Shown: piece by piece, positions 16,343 through 25,351 of the stretch
Layout of the letters: the number at the start of each line of letters is the position of its first letter
How positions within the stretch are numbered: the stretch's first letter is position 1
Assembly: GCF_000225505.1 (NCBI RefSeq)
Contig: NZ_BACI01000086.1
Coordinates: forward strand, 1 to 45,049
Direction: 5' to 3'
Origin: Gordonia alkanivorans NBRC 16433
GTDB lineage: Bacteria > Actinomycetota > Actinomycetes > Mycobacteriales > Mycobacteriaceae
Length of the DNA: 45,049 nucleotides
The notes under the pieces: generated by a model
The model's input: only the letters and a program-made list of their open reading frames with translations
What the model was told of the DNA's origin: nothing
The model's database searches: none
Translations under genes and position numbers: made by a program

Positions 16343-17788
16343 TCAGCCGTAGATGGTCTGGCCGGCCTCGTCGGCTTCCTTGCCGATCCGACGCGCCAGG
16401 AACAGACCCTCGAGTGCCAGTTCGACGGCACTCGCCCGCTCGCCCTCGATGTCTGCGTCGAGACGCTCCGCGATCGCGTCGAGCACGGCGCCGGTGGTCT
16501 CCGGCGACGGGATCGAGTCCAGGAAGTCGCCGGCCCGGACACGGTCGCCGGTCACGACCGGTTCACCGTTTTCCAGCGCCTCGACGAGCGCTGCCAGGTC
16601 GATCCCGCCGAGATGTGCCCGCACGGTGTCGGCGACGGACTTGCGCATGAGGTGCTCGAGGATCTCCAGCTCGCGTCCCTCCTCGCCGGACTCGAACTCG
16701 ATCTTGCCGCGCAACACCTCGACCACCGACTCGAGATCGACGACCCGCGCGACCGCCTGGTCCTCACCGGTGACCGCGGCGCGGTGAAGTGCCGCGGCGG
16801 CAACGGTTTCGGCGGCGGCGATCGAGAAGCGTGCGGAGACGCCCGACCGCTGGTCGATGGACGGATGGTCGCGGGCGTAGCGGGTGAAGCGTGCCAGGAT
16901 CTCGGTGATGAAGGTCGGGACACTCGCGGTGAGGTCGGCCTCCTGCTCGATGACGGCAACCTCGTCGTCGAGTTCGAGCGGGTAGTGCGTGCGGATCTCG
17001 GCGCCGAAGCGGTCCTTCAGCGGGGTGATGATGCGACCGCGGTTGGTGTAGTCCTCCGGGTTCGCGCTCGCCATCACGAGCACGTCGAGCGGCAGCCGCA
17101 GCGTGTAACCGCGGACCTGGATGTCACGCTCCTCCATGACGTTGAGCATCGACACCTGAATGCGCTCGGCGAGATCCGGGAGCTCGTTGATCGCGACGAT
17201 GCCGCGATGCGCGCGCGGGATGAGTCCGAAGTGGATGGTTTCCGGATCGCCGAGGCTGCGCCCCTCGGCCACCTTCATCGGATCGATGTCGCCGACGAGG
17301 TCGGCCACCGATGTGTCGGGGGTGGCCAGCTTCTCGCTGTACCGCTGCGAACGGTGACGCCACTCGATGGGCAGATCGTCGAGCAGGTTGGCGGCCTTGC
17401 GGATCGACGCCGGGGTGATCGGCTCGTACGGGTGCTCCCCCAGTTCCGATCCGGCGATCACCGGCGTCCACTCGTCGAGGAGTCCGACGAGGGTGCGCAG
17501 GATGCGGGTCTTGCCCTGGCCGCGCTCGCCGAGCATCACGACGTCGTGGCCGGCGATGAGTGCGCGTTCGAGCTGCGGGATGACGGTGGCCTCGAAGCCG
17601 ACGATCCCCGGCCAGGGGTCGCGGCCCTCGCGGAGGGCGGTCAGCAGGTTGTTGCGGATCTCGTCGCGCACGCTGCGCTGCACGTGGCCGCTGGCACGCA
17701 GTTCACCCAGGGTGCGGGGTGACGGGTGGCGGGTTTCGGTCGACTGAGAACCATGGGTGGTGAAATTGTCCTCTGGCACGTGATCCAC
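16343..17788 (-). CDS. AAA+ ATPase of the MoxR/Mg-chelatase I type
   Basis: A 481-aa cytoplasmic ATPase. Walker A is GERGQGKT at residues 87-94, Walker B is GIVAINELPDLAERIQ, and a sensor segment follows (LVMASANPEDYTNRGRI, then PLKDRFGAEI). This is the chelatase-like or regulatory AAA pattern, resembling M. tuberculosis Rv0958, not the porphyrin magnesium chelatase itself; no bacteriochlorophyll or cobalamin genes are nearby. The start is GTG 17788, with a second in-frame GTG at 17779. It works with the VWA protein encoded next. Confidence 0.87.
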   Translation of the reverse strand: MDHVPEDNFTTHGSQSTETRHPSPRTLGELRASGHVQRSVRDEIRNNLLTALREGRDPWPGIVGFEATVIPQLERALIAGHDVVMLGERGQGKTRILRTLVGLLDEWTPVIAGSELGEHPYEPITPASIRKAANLLDDLPIEWRHRSQRYSEKLATPDTSVADLVGDIDPMKVAEGRSLGDPETIHFGLIPRAHRGIVAINELPDLAERIQVSMLNVMEERDIQVRGYTLRLPLDVLVMASANPEDYTNRGRIITPLKDRFGAEIRTHYPLELDDEVAVIEQEADLTASVPTFITEILARFTRYARDHPSIDQRSGVSARFSIAAAETVAAAALHRAAVTGEDQAVARVVDLESVVEVLRGKIEFESGEEGRELEILEHLMRKSVADTVRAHLGGIDLAALVEALENGEPVVTGDRVRAGDFLDSIPSPETTGAVLDAIAERLDADIEGERASAVELALEGLFLARRIGKEADEAGQTIYG

Positions 17789-17827
17789 GCTACTCCGAGT
17801 TGTGATGTGCGTGCGTGCCGTAGGGGT

Positions 17828-18403
17828 TCAGGCAGTACCCGGCGACCAGGCCGGGTCGCGGCCGACAAAGCCCATCAGGCGGCTGACGGCGTCGGCGTCG
17901 GCCGGCACCTCGACCGCGGGCCCGTACTGTCCCGAGCTCCGCAGCAGCTCGTCGATGGGGATCATCCCCTCGAGCAACACCCTGGCGTAGTCGGGATCGA
18001 GGCCCGGGGTGACGCCCTGCGACCGGGCGAGATCCCAGGAGTGCATGTACACGTCCGCGGTGTAGAACCGGTCGACCGCGTCGGCGAGGCGGTGCTCCCC
18101 CGCCATCGGATGGGTGAAGGTCTCCTGCGCCGACGGGCCGTCGAGCAGGTCCTGCACGGCTGCCGCATGCGCCGACCACGCTCTCGCAGGATCGTCCGCA
18201 ACTCCGGGCCCACCCGGCAACCGCACGCCGCCGGCGTCGAGGAATCCGGTGAACCAGTCGACGAGGTGGGCGACGACATCACGTGCGGCCCACCCGTCGA
18301 CCGGTGTGGGGGCGTCCCAGTCGGCGACGACGGCGATCGCGTCGGCGAATCCGGCCGCGACCTCCCGATGCCGGGCGGCGGGGTCGAGTTCGGTGAGGCT
18401 CAT
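17828..18403 (-). CDS. Mycothiol-dependent-type (TIGR03086/MDMPI_N) DinB-like protein
   Basis: A 191-aa protein of the maleylpyruvate isomerase N-terminal/DinB-like group. The typical features are an N-terminal helix, WAARDVVAHLVDWFTGFLDA with a metal-binding His, and DVYMHSWDLARSQG with another. Such actinobacterial proteins bind a divalent metal and often use mycothiol. The start (ATG 18403) lies four bases after the stop of the SRPBCC gene, so it belongs to the arsR operon. The substrate is unknown. Confidence 0.8.
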   Translation of the reverse strand: MSLTELDPAARHREVAAGFADAIAVVADWDAPTPVDGWAARDVVAHLVDWFTGFLDAGGVRLPGGPGVADDPARAWSAHAAAVQDLLDGPSAQETFTHPMAGEHRLADAVDRFYTADVYMHSWDLARSQGVTPGLDPDYARVLLEGMIPIDELLRSSGQYGPAVEVPADADAVSRLMGFVGRDPAWSPGTA

Positions 18404-18407
18404 CGGC

Positions 18408-18902
18408 CTACAGCTCCCCGGATGCGAGCAGCTTGTCGATGCCGGCGTACCCCTCGTTGACGCCGACCTCCATGCCCGACGACAACCAGCCGTCGCGTGC
18501 TTCGAAGCTGTTGCATAGGGATTCGGCGTGCAGGCGCGTCGTTCCGTCACCCAGGTCCTCGAACCAGAGTGTCTCCAGCGACACCTGGTCGGGCATTCCC
18601 AGCCAGGTGAAGGTCTGCACGATCTTGTCCTCGCCCACGGTGTGGAAGCAGCCGCGGAATCCATGCTCCTGCCCCTCATGCGTGGAGATGTAGTGCCAGC
18701 TGCCGCCGTCGCGGACGTCCCATTCGACGATGCGGTTGGCGACAGAGTCCGGACCGTTCCAGCGGACGAACAGTTCGGGATCGGTGTGCGCTTTCATGAG
18801 TTGGGCGGGCGTGCCACGGAAGTCTCGGGTGATCCGGATGGCCGGGACTTCCCTGTCGGCCTCGATGGCGGCTTCGGGATAACGGGTTGCGGTGGTGCTC
18901 AT
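18408..18902 (-). CDS. SRPBCC / AHSA1-type lipid- or ligand-binding protein
   Basis: A 164-aa START-like helix-grip protein. It begins with an RDFRGTPAQLMKAHTDPELFVRWNGP segment and has GGSWHYIS, KIVQTFTWLGMPD and a long C-terminal helix ending GYAGIDKLLASGEL, all typical of the AHSA1 (SRPBCC) family. Its ATG overlaps the arsR stop (ATGA). ArsR-SRPBCC pairs are widespread; the SRPBCC partner is thought to bind or process the small molecule sensed, but the ligand is unknown. Confidence 0.85.
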   Translation of the reverse strand: MSTTATRYPEAAIEADREVPAIRITRDFRGTPAQLMKAHTDPELFVRWNGPDSVANRIVEWDVRDGGSWHYISTHEGQEHGFRGCFHTVGEDKIVQTFTWLGMPDQVSLETLWFEDLGDGTTRLHAESLCNSFEARDGWLSSGMEVGVNEGYAGIDKLLASGEL

Positions 18903-19282
18903 GATGCCTTTCCTCTCCTTGTGGTGTTGTCGTTCTCGACTCGGGGACGTTCCGCCTCGGGGCCGTCGTTCATCTCCGCGAGCAGTGCGTCGAGGCGCTG
19001 GTAACGCTCCTCCGCCCGCTGCCGGTATCGCTCGATCCACTTGGTCATGAGGTCGAACACCTCTGCTTCCAGATGGACCGGACGTGTCTGGGCCTCCCGG
19101 GTTCGGGACACCAGACCGGCGTCCTCGAGCACCTTCAGATGCTTGGAGACCGCCTGGATGCTGACGTCGTACGGCTCCGCGAGCTGGGAGACCGTCGCGT
19201 CGGACACCGCCAGTCGCGCGACCATGTCGCGTCGGGTGGGGTCCGCGAGTGCGGCGAACACCTTGGACAGCTCGTCGGCCAT
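18899..19282 (-). CDS. ArsR-family winged-helix repressor
   Basis: A 127-aa transcription factor. It starts ADELSKVFAALADPTRRDMV, the ArsR signature, and has the recognition helix in VSIQAVSKHLKVLEDAGLV. No metal-binding CxC is visible, so it belongs to the non-metal ArsR group paired with SRPBCC proteins. ATG 19282 is preceded by AGGAGGG; the open frame extends farther but without support. Two operator-like sites lie just upstream, so it probably represses its own three-gene operon. Confidence 0.9.
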   Translation of the reverse strand: MADELSKVFAALADPTRRDMVARLAVSDATVSQLAEPYDVSIQAVSKHLKVLEDAGLVSRTREAQTRPVHLEAEVFDLMTKWIERYRQRAEERYQRLDALLAEMNDGPEAERPRVENDNTTRRGKAS

Positions 19283-19296
19283 TCCGCACCCTCCTA

Positions 19297-19360
19297 AACC
19301 GTTTGGTTGAATACGACGATACGCCTGGCCGCGCGCTTTGTCAACCACTTGGTTGAATAC
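19297..19360 (-). promoter_or_regulatory. Two ArsR operator sites in the arsR promoter
   Basis: The 12-mer TTGGTTGAATAC occurs twice in the same orientation, at 19303-19314 and 19349-19360, 46 bp apart. Each copy is the right half of a small palindrome: AACC-GTT-TGGTT at the first and CAACCA-CT-TGGTTG at the second. The nearer site lies 15-32 bases upstream of the arsR start codon, so repressor binding would cover the promoter or the start of transcription. Confidence 0.65.
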
Positions 19361-19371
19361 ACGGCTGAAGA

Positions 19372-19422
19372 AGATCCGTATGACGTTGCGCCCGGCTACC
19401 GGGCACAACGTCATACGGATCT
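19372..19422 (-). terminator. Long hairpin after the TauD-like gene
   Basis: Perfect 17-bp arms (19372-19388 and 19406-19422) enclose a second 5-bp stem (GCCCG/CGGGC) with a 5-base loop, separated by one C-A mismatch. It lies 14 bp after the dioxygenase stop and just upstream of the arsR operators. The U-tract is poor, as is usual in actinobacteria. It isolates the two transcription units. Confidence 0.7.
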
Positions 19423-19436
19423 CGGGTCGTGTCGGC

Positions 19437-20348
19437 TCAGGCAGGCCCGACCGGCGCGTCACCGCGCAGCGTGATGCGGTGCATGACCCGGCGGTTGTCG
19501 CCATAGTCGCGGTTGGCGTAGTGCAGGGTGTTGCGGTTGTCCCACAGCACCAGGTCGCCGAGGCGCCAGCGGTGCCGGACGATGTGCTCGGGCTTGGTGA
19601 TGTGCGCGTAGAGCAGGTCGAGGATGCCGCGGCTCTCGGCCTCCGACACTCCCTCGATGTGCGAGGTGAAGCCCGGGTTGACGAACAGCGACTTGCGGCC
19701 GGTTTCGGGATGCACCCGCACCACCGGATGGCTGACCGGCACGAGTTCGGTGACTTCCCTGCCGTCCCAGTTGTTTCCGCGTCCGTTGCGACGCTGCTTG
19801 AGGTAGTAGCCGAACTCGCGGCTGCCGTCGTGCACAGCGGTCAGCCCGTCGACGAGGCGTCGGATCGGCTCGGACAGCGACTGATACGCGAGTTCGGCGT
19901 CGGCCCAGTTGGTGTCACCGCCGTTGCGCGGCAACACGACCGGGCGCAGGATCGAACCCATCGGCGGACGCGGCATGAACGTCACGTCGGTGTGCCACAC
20001 ATCGGCGAATCCGTTGTCGGCACTGTCGAGTTCATAGACCTCGTCCGGCACGTCCCCGCTGTCCCACACCGGATGCCCGAAGGTGAGGTCGCCCAGCCGA
20101 TTTCCGAACTCGATGTGCGACGCGTCGTCGAGCTGCTGATTCCGCAGCACGATGACCTTGTAGTCGATCAGCGCCTGACGGACGGCCCGCACCTCGTCGT
20201 CCGACGCGGTGGCGACGTCGAGACCGCGGATCTCGGCACCGAAGCTGGGCCCGAACTCGTCGACGTCGAGTTCGACGCCCCGGGAGACGATGCCGGCAGC
20301 GGGAGCAGTGGTGCGGCGGACGCCAGAAGCGGGATGGGAGATGGTCAT
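19437..20348 (-). CDS. TauD/TfdA-family Fe(II)/2-oxoglutarate dioxygenase
   Basis: A 303-aa non-heme iron oxygenase. The iron triad is visible as His119 and Asp121 (VWHTDVTF) and His290 (VMHRITLR). ALIDYKVIVLRNQQ near residue 65 and GDLVLWDNRNTLHYA in the C-terminal half also fit the family. Members hydroxylate sulfonates, alkyl sulfates or aryloxy acids so that the unstable product releases sulfite or sulfate. The neighbouring TSUP (TauE-like) permease supports a sulfonate or sulfate-ester substrate, which is inference. ATG 20348 was chosen for GAGAAGG just upstream; a start at 20390 has less support. Confidence 0.87.
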   Translation of the reverse strand: MTISHPASGVRRTTAPAAGIVSRGVELDVDEFGPSFGAEIRGLDVATASDDEVRAVRQALIDYKVIVLRNQQLDDASHIEFGNRLGDLTFGHPVWDSGDVPDEVYELDSADNGFADVWHTDVTFMPRPPMGSILRPVVLPRNGGDTNWADAELAYQSLSEPIRRLVDGLTAVHDGSREFGYYLKQRRNGRGNNWDGREVTELVPVSHPVVRVHPETGRKSLFVNPGFTSHIEGVSEAESRGILDLLYAHITKPEHIVRHRWRLGDLVLWDNRNTLHYANRDYGDNRRVMHRITLRGDAPVGPA

Positions 20349-20627
20349 GACGGTTCCTTCTCGAAGATGACTGGTGGTCGCGAGGGGCAACAGCCGCCGG
20401 CGGGGATCCGTGGTGGGATCCGTCGGACCAGTTCATCGAGTGGACCGTCATCAGACGCATCGACTCCGTTCCGTCCGCCAGCCCGGTACACGACATGCTC
20501 GACGAGCAGTCGTGGTGCGGGGCGGACGGTTCGACAACGGACACCCGTACTTTCTAATCCCCCGTCACCCGCTCGGACAGGGTTCGGCCCAGGGTGAGGA
20601 AAACACCCCGCGGCACCGACACGATCC
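20349..20627. other. 279-bp intergenic region between TSUP and TauD-like genes
   Basis: Both neighbours are on the minus strand. I see no convincing gene, tRNA or terminator. It must hold the TauD promoter and perhaps a leader. Short open frames on both strands show no family resemblance. I could not match it to a known SAM or cysteine-responsive leader. Confidence 0.4.
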
Positions 20628-21371
20628 TCAGCCGACCGCGAGCCACACCGCGAGGCCGAGACCACACAACCCGACGACGATCCGCAGCGGGCCGGCGGGC
20701 AGGCGTTTGACCACCGGCGGGCCGCACCAGCCGCCGAGCAGGCACCCGATCGCCATCGCGAGGGCCGCCCACCAGTCGACCGGGCCGAAGATCATGAAGC
20801 CGACCGCGGCGACCGCGTTGGCGACTCCGAGGAACACCGACTTCGACAGTGCAGCGCGCCAGAGCGGCTCGCTGGTGACCACCAGCATCAGAGCCAGGAT
20901 CATGATGCCTGCGCCGGCGCCGAAATAGCCGCCGTAGATGCAGATCAGCGTCAGGCCGACGACGAAGATCCAGGGACGCTCGGCATGCGAGGTCGCCCAT
21001 CGTCGCAGAACCGGTTGTACGAGAAGCGCTATGGCCGCGATGGCCACCAGGAACGGGACCAACGCCTCGAAGGCCTCGGCCGGCGTCAGGAGAAGCAGTA
21101 CCGCACCGAGGGTCCCGCCGATCAGGGCGGCGATCAGCCCGATGACGAGGCGACGACGGTCGCCGTCGAGCAAGGCCTTTCCCGACTGGGCGGTGCTGCC
21201 CACCCCGACCGCGACGAGTGCGACCGTGTTGGTCACGTTCGCCGCGATCGGGGTGAGACCGACCGCGAGAAGTGCGGGATAGCTGACGATGGACGCCAGC
21301 CCGGTGATGTATCCGATCAGGCCCGCGCCGAAACCGGCGACGACCAGTAGTGCGAGATCAGTGAGCGAAAT
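20628..21371 (-). CDS. TSUP (TauE/SafE-like) membrane permease with non-standard start
   Basis: A 247-aa membrane protein of the sulfite exporter TauE/SafE family. The conserved first half continues well upstream of the first in-frame GTG (21236): [36 protein letters not shown], then [10 protein letters not shown]. The frame is open only to 21395 and holds no ATG, GTG or TTG before 21236. The protein must therefore start at a rare codon (ATT 21371, inside the end of purH, or CTG 21347), or the sequence has an error. The second half repeats the pattern ([20 protein letters not shown]). The end at 20628 is firm. It probably moves sulfite or a sulfonate with the TauD-like enzyme. Confidence 0.75.
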   Translation of the reverse strand: MSLTDLALLVVAGFGAGLIGYITGLASIVSYPALLAVGLTPIAANVTNTVALVAVGVGSTAQSGKALLDGDRRRLVIGLIAALIGGTLGAVLLLLTPAEAFEALVPFLVAIAAIALLVQPVLRRWATSHAERPWIFVVGLTLICIYGGYFGAGAGIMILALMLVVTSEPLWRAALSKSVFLGVANAVAAVGFMIFGPVDWWAALAMAIGCLLGGWCGPPVVKRLPAGPLRIVVGLCGLGLAVWLAVG

Positions 21372-22932
21372 GGCGTGCCCCGGTGAGGTAGAGCGTCACG
21401 CCCGCCTCGTCGGCCGCCTCGATGACCTCGTTGTCACGGATCGAACCGCCCGGCTGCACGACCGCCTTGACGCCCGCGGACAGCAGCACCTGCAGACCGT
21501 CCGGGAACGGGAAGAAGGCATCCGACGCCCCGACGGACCCGGCCGCGCGATCGCCGGCACGCTGGACGGCGAGGTGAGCGGAGTCGACACGGTTGACCTG
21601 GCCCATGCCGACGCCGACCGAGGCGCCGTCGGAGGCGAGCAGGATGGCGTTCGACTTCACCGAACGGCAGGCGCGCCAAGCGAATTCGAGGTCCGCGAGG
21701 GTCTGGGCGTCGGCCGGCGGGCCGGCGACGAGATTCCAGTTGTCCGGGTTGTCGCCCTCGGCGTCGATGACGTCGCGCTGCTGGATCAGCAGACCACCCG
21801 AGACCGGCTTGGTCTCGACCCCGGTGGCCGACGGCGGTGTCGCGACCAGCACGCGGATGTTCTTCTTGCGGGTGAGGACCGAGAGGGCGCCGTCGGCGAA
21901 GCCCGGCGCGACGACGACCTCGGTGAAGATCTCGGCGACCTGCTCGGCCATCTCGACGGTGATCTCGCGGTTCGCGGCGATCACGCCACCGTAGGCGCTG
22001 ACCGGGTCGCAGGCGTGGGCCTTGCGGTGCGCCTCGGCGATGTCGGCGCCGACCGCGATGCCACACGGGTTGGCGTGCTTGATGATCGCGACCGCCGGGG
22101 CCTCGAAGTCGTAGGCGGCGCGCCAGGCGGCGTCGGCATCGGTGTAGTTGTTGTAGCTCATCTCCTTGCCGTGCAACTGCTCGGCGGTGGCGAGGCCACC
22201 TTCCCCGGCGTTGCCGACGTAGAGAGCGGCGGCCTGGTGCGGGTTCTCGCCGTAACGCAGGACGGCCGAACGGTTCCAGGTGGCACCGGCCCAGATCGGG
22301 AACTGCGAATCGTCCTCGGGTGCGACGACACTCGACATCCACGAGGCGACGGCCACGTCGTAGTCGGCGGTGTGGCGGAATGCCTTGGCGGCCAGCTTCT
22401 TCCGGTCGGCGAGGGTGAACCCGCCGGCCGAGATCGCCTCGGTCACGTGTCCGTAGTCACCGGGGCTCGTCACGACGGCCACCGACGGGTGGTTCTTCGC
22501 CGCGCCGCGCACCATCGACGGGCCACCGATGTCGATCTGCTCGATGCACTCGTCGGGGGTCGCGCCCGAGGCGACGGTCGCGGTGAACGGGTAGAGGTTC
22601 ACGACGACGAGATCGAATGCGGCGACGCCCAATTCGGCGAGCTGGGCGACATGGTCGTCCTTGCGGGTGTCGGCGAGGATGCCGGCGTGCACCTTGGGAT
22701 GCAGGGTCTTGACCCGGCCGTCGAGGCACTCGGGGAAGCCGGTCAGCGCCGACACCTCCACGACCGGGACACCGGCGTCGGCGATGGTCTTGGCGGTCGA
22801 TCCCGTCGAGACGATCTCCACACCGGCGGCCTGGAGTGCGGTCGCGAGATCGGCCAGGCCGCTCTTGTCGTAGACACTCACCAGCGCGCGCCGGATGGGT
22901 CGGCGGGCACTGTCAGCGGGCTGTGCGTTCAC
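21358..22932 (-). CDS. purH: Bifunctional AICAR transformylase / IMP cyclohydrolase
   Basis: Catalyses the last two steps of purine synthesis, AICAR to FAICAR with formyl-tetrahydrofolate and then ring closure to IMP. At 524 aa it is the normal length. The N-terminal IMP cyclohydrolase (MGS-like) domain has [24 protein letters not shown] and [15 protein letters not shown]. The transformylase domain has [26 protein letters not shown] and, near the end, [11 protein letters not shown] and [15 protein letters not shown] 22932 overlaps the purN stop (GTGA), so the two are coupled. Its last codons overlap the likely TSUP start. Confidence 0.97.
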   Translation of the reverse strand: MNAQPADSARRPIRRALVSVYDKSGLADLATALQAAGVEIVSTGSTAKTIADAGVPVVEVSALTGFPECLDGRVKTLHPKVHAGILADTRKDDHVAQLAELGVAAFDLVVVNLYPFTATVASGATPDECIEQIDIGGPSMVRGAAKNHPSVAVVTSPGDYGHVTEAISAGGFTLADRKKLAAKAFRHTADYDVAVASWMSSVVAPEDDSQFPIWAGATWNRSAVLRYGENPHQAAALYVGNAGEGGLATAEQLHGKEMSYNNYTDADAAWRAAYDFEAPAVAIIKHANPCGIAVGADIAEAHRKAHACDPVSAYGGVIAANREITVEMAEQVAEIFTEVVVAPGFADGALSVLTRKKNIRVLVATPPSATGVETKPVSGGLLIQQRDVIDAEGDNPDNWNLVAGPPADAQTLADLEFAWRACRSVKSNAILLASDGASVGVGMGQVNRVDSAHLAVQRAGDRAAGSVGASDAFFPFPDGLQVLLSAGVKAVVQPGGSIRDNEVIEAADEAGVTLYLTGARHFAH

Positions 22933-23552
22933 GGGATGCGGGCCTTTCGTCCATCGATGACTACTCCACGGGTGACCAGTGCGGTCACCACTTCGGCGAG
23001 CAACACGCGCTCGACCGTCTTGATGCGTTCGTGCAAGGTGTCGACGGTGTCGTCGTCGTCGACCGTGACCACCTGCTGCGCCAGGATCGGCCCGGTGTCG
23101 ACGCCTTCGTCCACGAGGTGGACGGTCGCACCGGTGACCTTGACGCCGTAGTCGAGTGCCTCGGGCACACCGTGCGCGCCGGGGAATGCCGGCAGCAGCG
23201 CGGGGTGGCTGTTGACGATCCGTCCACCGAAGCGTTCGAGGAATGCGGGACCCAGGATCTTCATGAAGCCCGCGGTGACCACCCAGCCGGGATCGACGGC
23301 GGCGACCGCCTCGGTGAGCGCGGAGTCCCACGCGGCACGATCGGCGTGGTCGGCGACGCGGCAGGTGATCAGCGGGATCTCGTTGCGATGCGCGATCTCC
23401 TGGGCCCGGCAGACGCGATCGACCACGATGGCCGCGACCGCGAACGGGGCGTCGTCGGCGGCGGCGCGGGCGAGCAGTGACTCGAGCAGAGAACCGGTAC
23501 CCGACGCCATCACCACGACGGGTGTTCGTACGGGCGCGGTCTCCGATGTCAC
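22929..23552 (-). CDS. purN: Phosphoribosylglycinamide formyltransferase
   Basis: GAR transformylase, which moves a formyl group from 10-formyl-tetrahydrofolate to GAR in purine synthesis. 207 aa. The active-site region is [20 protein letters not shown], holding the Asn and His of the family; the downstream [17 protein letters not shown] holds the catalytic Asp. The GTG start at 23552 has a weak ribosome site. It lies 45 bp after perM and is coupled to purH. Confidence 0.95.
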   Translation of the reverse strand: MTSETAPVRTPVVVMASGTGSLLESLLARAAADDAPFAVAAIVVDRVCRAQEIAHRNEIPLITCRVADHADRAAWDSALTEAVAAVDPGWVVTAGFMKILGPAFLERFGGRIVNSHPALLPAFPGAHGVPEALDYGVKVTGATVHLVDEGVDTGPILAQQVVTVDDDDTVDTLHERIKTVERVLLAEVVTALVTRGVVIDGRKARIP

Positions 23553-23597
23553 GCTTGGGAGCCTAATAGCAGCACGTCGAGCAGGAATCGGCGGGTC

Positions 23598-25208
23598 TCA
23601 GCGCCGACGGCCGGCACCGGGTGTTCCCGGGTAGAGGTCGTAGTCGGCGTCGTCGACGAGATCGCTGTCGTCGAGGTCGTCGGCCGGGATCCGGTTGGCG
23701 GAGGGCACGGTGTCGTCGCCGGCGGCGGGCACGAACCCGTCGGCCTCGTACCCCGCGTCTTCGTACCCCGAGTCTTCGTGGTCGGCTTCCTCGTAGACGG
23801 CCTCTTCGTACTCGCCGTCCTCGTAGACCGCGTCGTCGTACGCGCCCTCGTATTCACCCTCCGCGTCGGTGTACTCGACGTACTCGTCGTCCTCGTCGAG
23901 GTCGGCGACGATGACGTACTCGTCCTCGAAGCCGAGGTCGTCGGGGTCGTCGAAGTACTCATCCCCCACCGCGGCGCGGGCGGCCCGAGTCGACGGCAGG
24001 AAGGCGTAGACGATCGCGAGGAGGATGCCGATGATCGCGATCCAGCCGAGCGTGAACACGCCGGCGGCGGATACGGTGACCGCGACGTCGCCGAACTCGC
24101 CCAGCGTGCCGCCGACGGCCGCGGTCAGGATCGCCATGGCCGAGGCGGCGACGGCGGCGGCAACGCCGATCGAGCGCACGTGCGCGACCGGATTCAGGTC
24201 GCGACAGCGCCAGCCCACGAAGGCCGCGACGGCGGCGGGGGCGATCAGGCCGAGGAAGCCCCAGCTGCCCGCACCGGTTCCCTCGGGCAGGACCGCGAGG
24301 GCGGGTACGGGCGGGACCGCTCCACCGCGGACGGTGAACAGGTCGACGGTCATCGCACCGATCTGGACATCGGACCCGACGAGGATCGCGGTCGCGCCGA
24401 TCATCAGGTTCGGCAGATACATCAGGGACAGCAGGCTGAGCCCGAGGAAGCCGTCGAAGTCGTAACCGGTGTCGATCAGCTCACCGATCTCGGTGTGCCG
24501 CATCAGCATGCGCAGGCACACCAGGACCGCGCCGGCGACCACCAGGGCCAGCACGGCGACGAGGCCGTAGCGGAAGCCGCGGCGGTCGGCGTAGGACATC
24601 CCCCACCGGGCCGCGAAGTCGTGTCGTCGGACCCACGTGACACCGGCCAGCGCGGCACCGCCGTGGATGCCGATCGTGTAGGCGAAGGCGATCAGCGCAT
24701 TGGGTGTCTGCACCGGCAGCACCGATCCGCCGTCCATCACGATGGCCAGCGACATCGCGGTGATCAGGAGTGGGCCCACGATCGCCGAGCACACCACCGC
24801 CCCGACGTCGAACAGATCGTGCGCGGATCGTTGCGTGGGGCCGCTGCCGCCGATCGCGCGGGCCGTGAGGCGGGCGGTGCCGATCGCGACGACCAGGGTC
24901 GGCAGCAGCGGCAGGACACCGATCGTGACCCCGCTGATGGTGACCGGCACCTGGTGGATCGCCAGCCAGCTCGAGGCGATCGCACTGGGCAGGCCGGTGA
25001 GTCCGCTGCCCGCGAGCAGCAGCACCGTCAGCATCACGACGATGAGCGTGACCAGGGCGAGAGCGGGGACGGTGAACGCGACCACGGCCAGCTGCCGGGC
25101 CGACCCCTCGACGTCGTTGCGCTGGGCACGACGGGATCGTCGCAGTGCACGCAGCTGCGACGCCAGGTTCTCCGCGGTCGAGTCGGGCCTGAAGGTGGGC
25201 ATCGTCAT
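23598..25208 (-). CDS. perM: PerM-like (DUF6350) polytopic membrane protein with acidic tail
   Basis: A 536-aa membrane protein with about nine hydrophobic segments from residue 40 to 410. The C-terminal tail of about 120 residues is extremely acidic and repetitive (DDPDDLGFEDEY, then YEDGEYEEAVYEEADHED). Position directly before purN-purH matches M. tuberculosis Rv0955 (PerM), a membrane protein needed for cell division under stress; the symbol rests on that synteny and the membrane layout. The tail would lie in the cytoplasm and is expected to be disordered. Confidence 0.8.
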   Translation of the reverse strand: MTMPTFRPDSTAENLASQLRALRRSRRAQRNDVEGSARQLAVVAFTVPALALVTLIVVMLTVLLLAGSGLTGLPSAIASSWLAIHQVPVTISGVTIGVLPLLPTLVVAIGTARLTARAIGGSGPTQRSAHDLFDVGAVVCSAIVGPLLITAMSLAIVMDGGSVLPVQTPNALIAFAYTIGIHGGAALAGVTWVRRHDFAARWGMSYADRRGFRYGLVAVLALVVAGAVLVCLRMLMRHTEIGELIDTGYDFDGFLGLSLLSLMYLPNLMIGATAILVGSDVQIGAMTVDLFTVRGGAVPPVPALAVLPEGTGAGSWGFLGLIAPAAVAAFVGWRCRDLNPVAHVRSIGVAAAVAASAMAILTAAVGGTLGEFGDVAVTVSAAGVFTLGWIAIIGILLAIVYAFLPSTRAARAAVGDEYFDDPDDLGFEDEYVIVADLDEDDEYVEYTDAEGEYEGAYDDAVYEDGEYEEAVYEEADHEDSGYEDAGYEADGFVPAAGDDTVPSANRIPADDLDDSDLVDDADYDLYPGTPGAGRRR

Positions 25209-25303
25209 GAGCGTGGCATGGTCGGCCGCCGGGCCGTCGGAGACGCGCCGCGATGAGACGGAAAGCGTCTCACGTCACCGGGGACACGCATTGCCCCAGA
25301 GAC

Positions 25304-25341
25304 GACAGGGCCCCGCCGACGCGTGTCGACGGGGCCCTGTC
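25304..25341 (-). terminator. Strong terminator after the DUF5336 gene
   Basis: Perfect 11-bp arms (25304-25314 and 25331-25341, GACAGGGCCCC) with a second small CGAC/GTCG stem inside the loop. It lies 11 bp downstream of the DUF5336 stop and about 95 bp before the perM start, so perM probably has its own promoter. Confidence 0.8.
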
Positions 25342-25351
25342 GGTGTCTGGA

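Noticed and set aside
16343..17788. True magnesium chelatase for chlorophyll synthesis
   Set aside because: There are no tetrapyrrole genes nearby, and the ATPase resembles the mycobacterial Rv0958 group.
20349..20627. SAM riboswitch or Cys-rich leader peptide before the TauD-like gene
   Set aside because: No recognisable conserved core or run of Cys codons was found; the short frames are not convincing.
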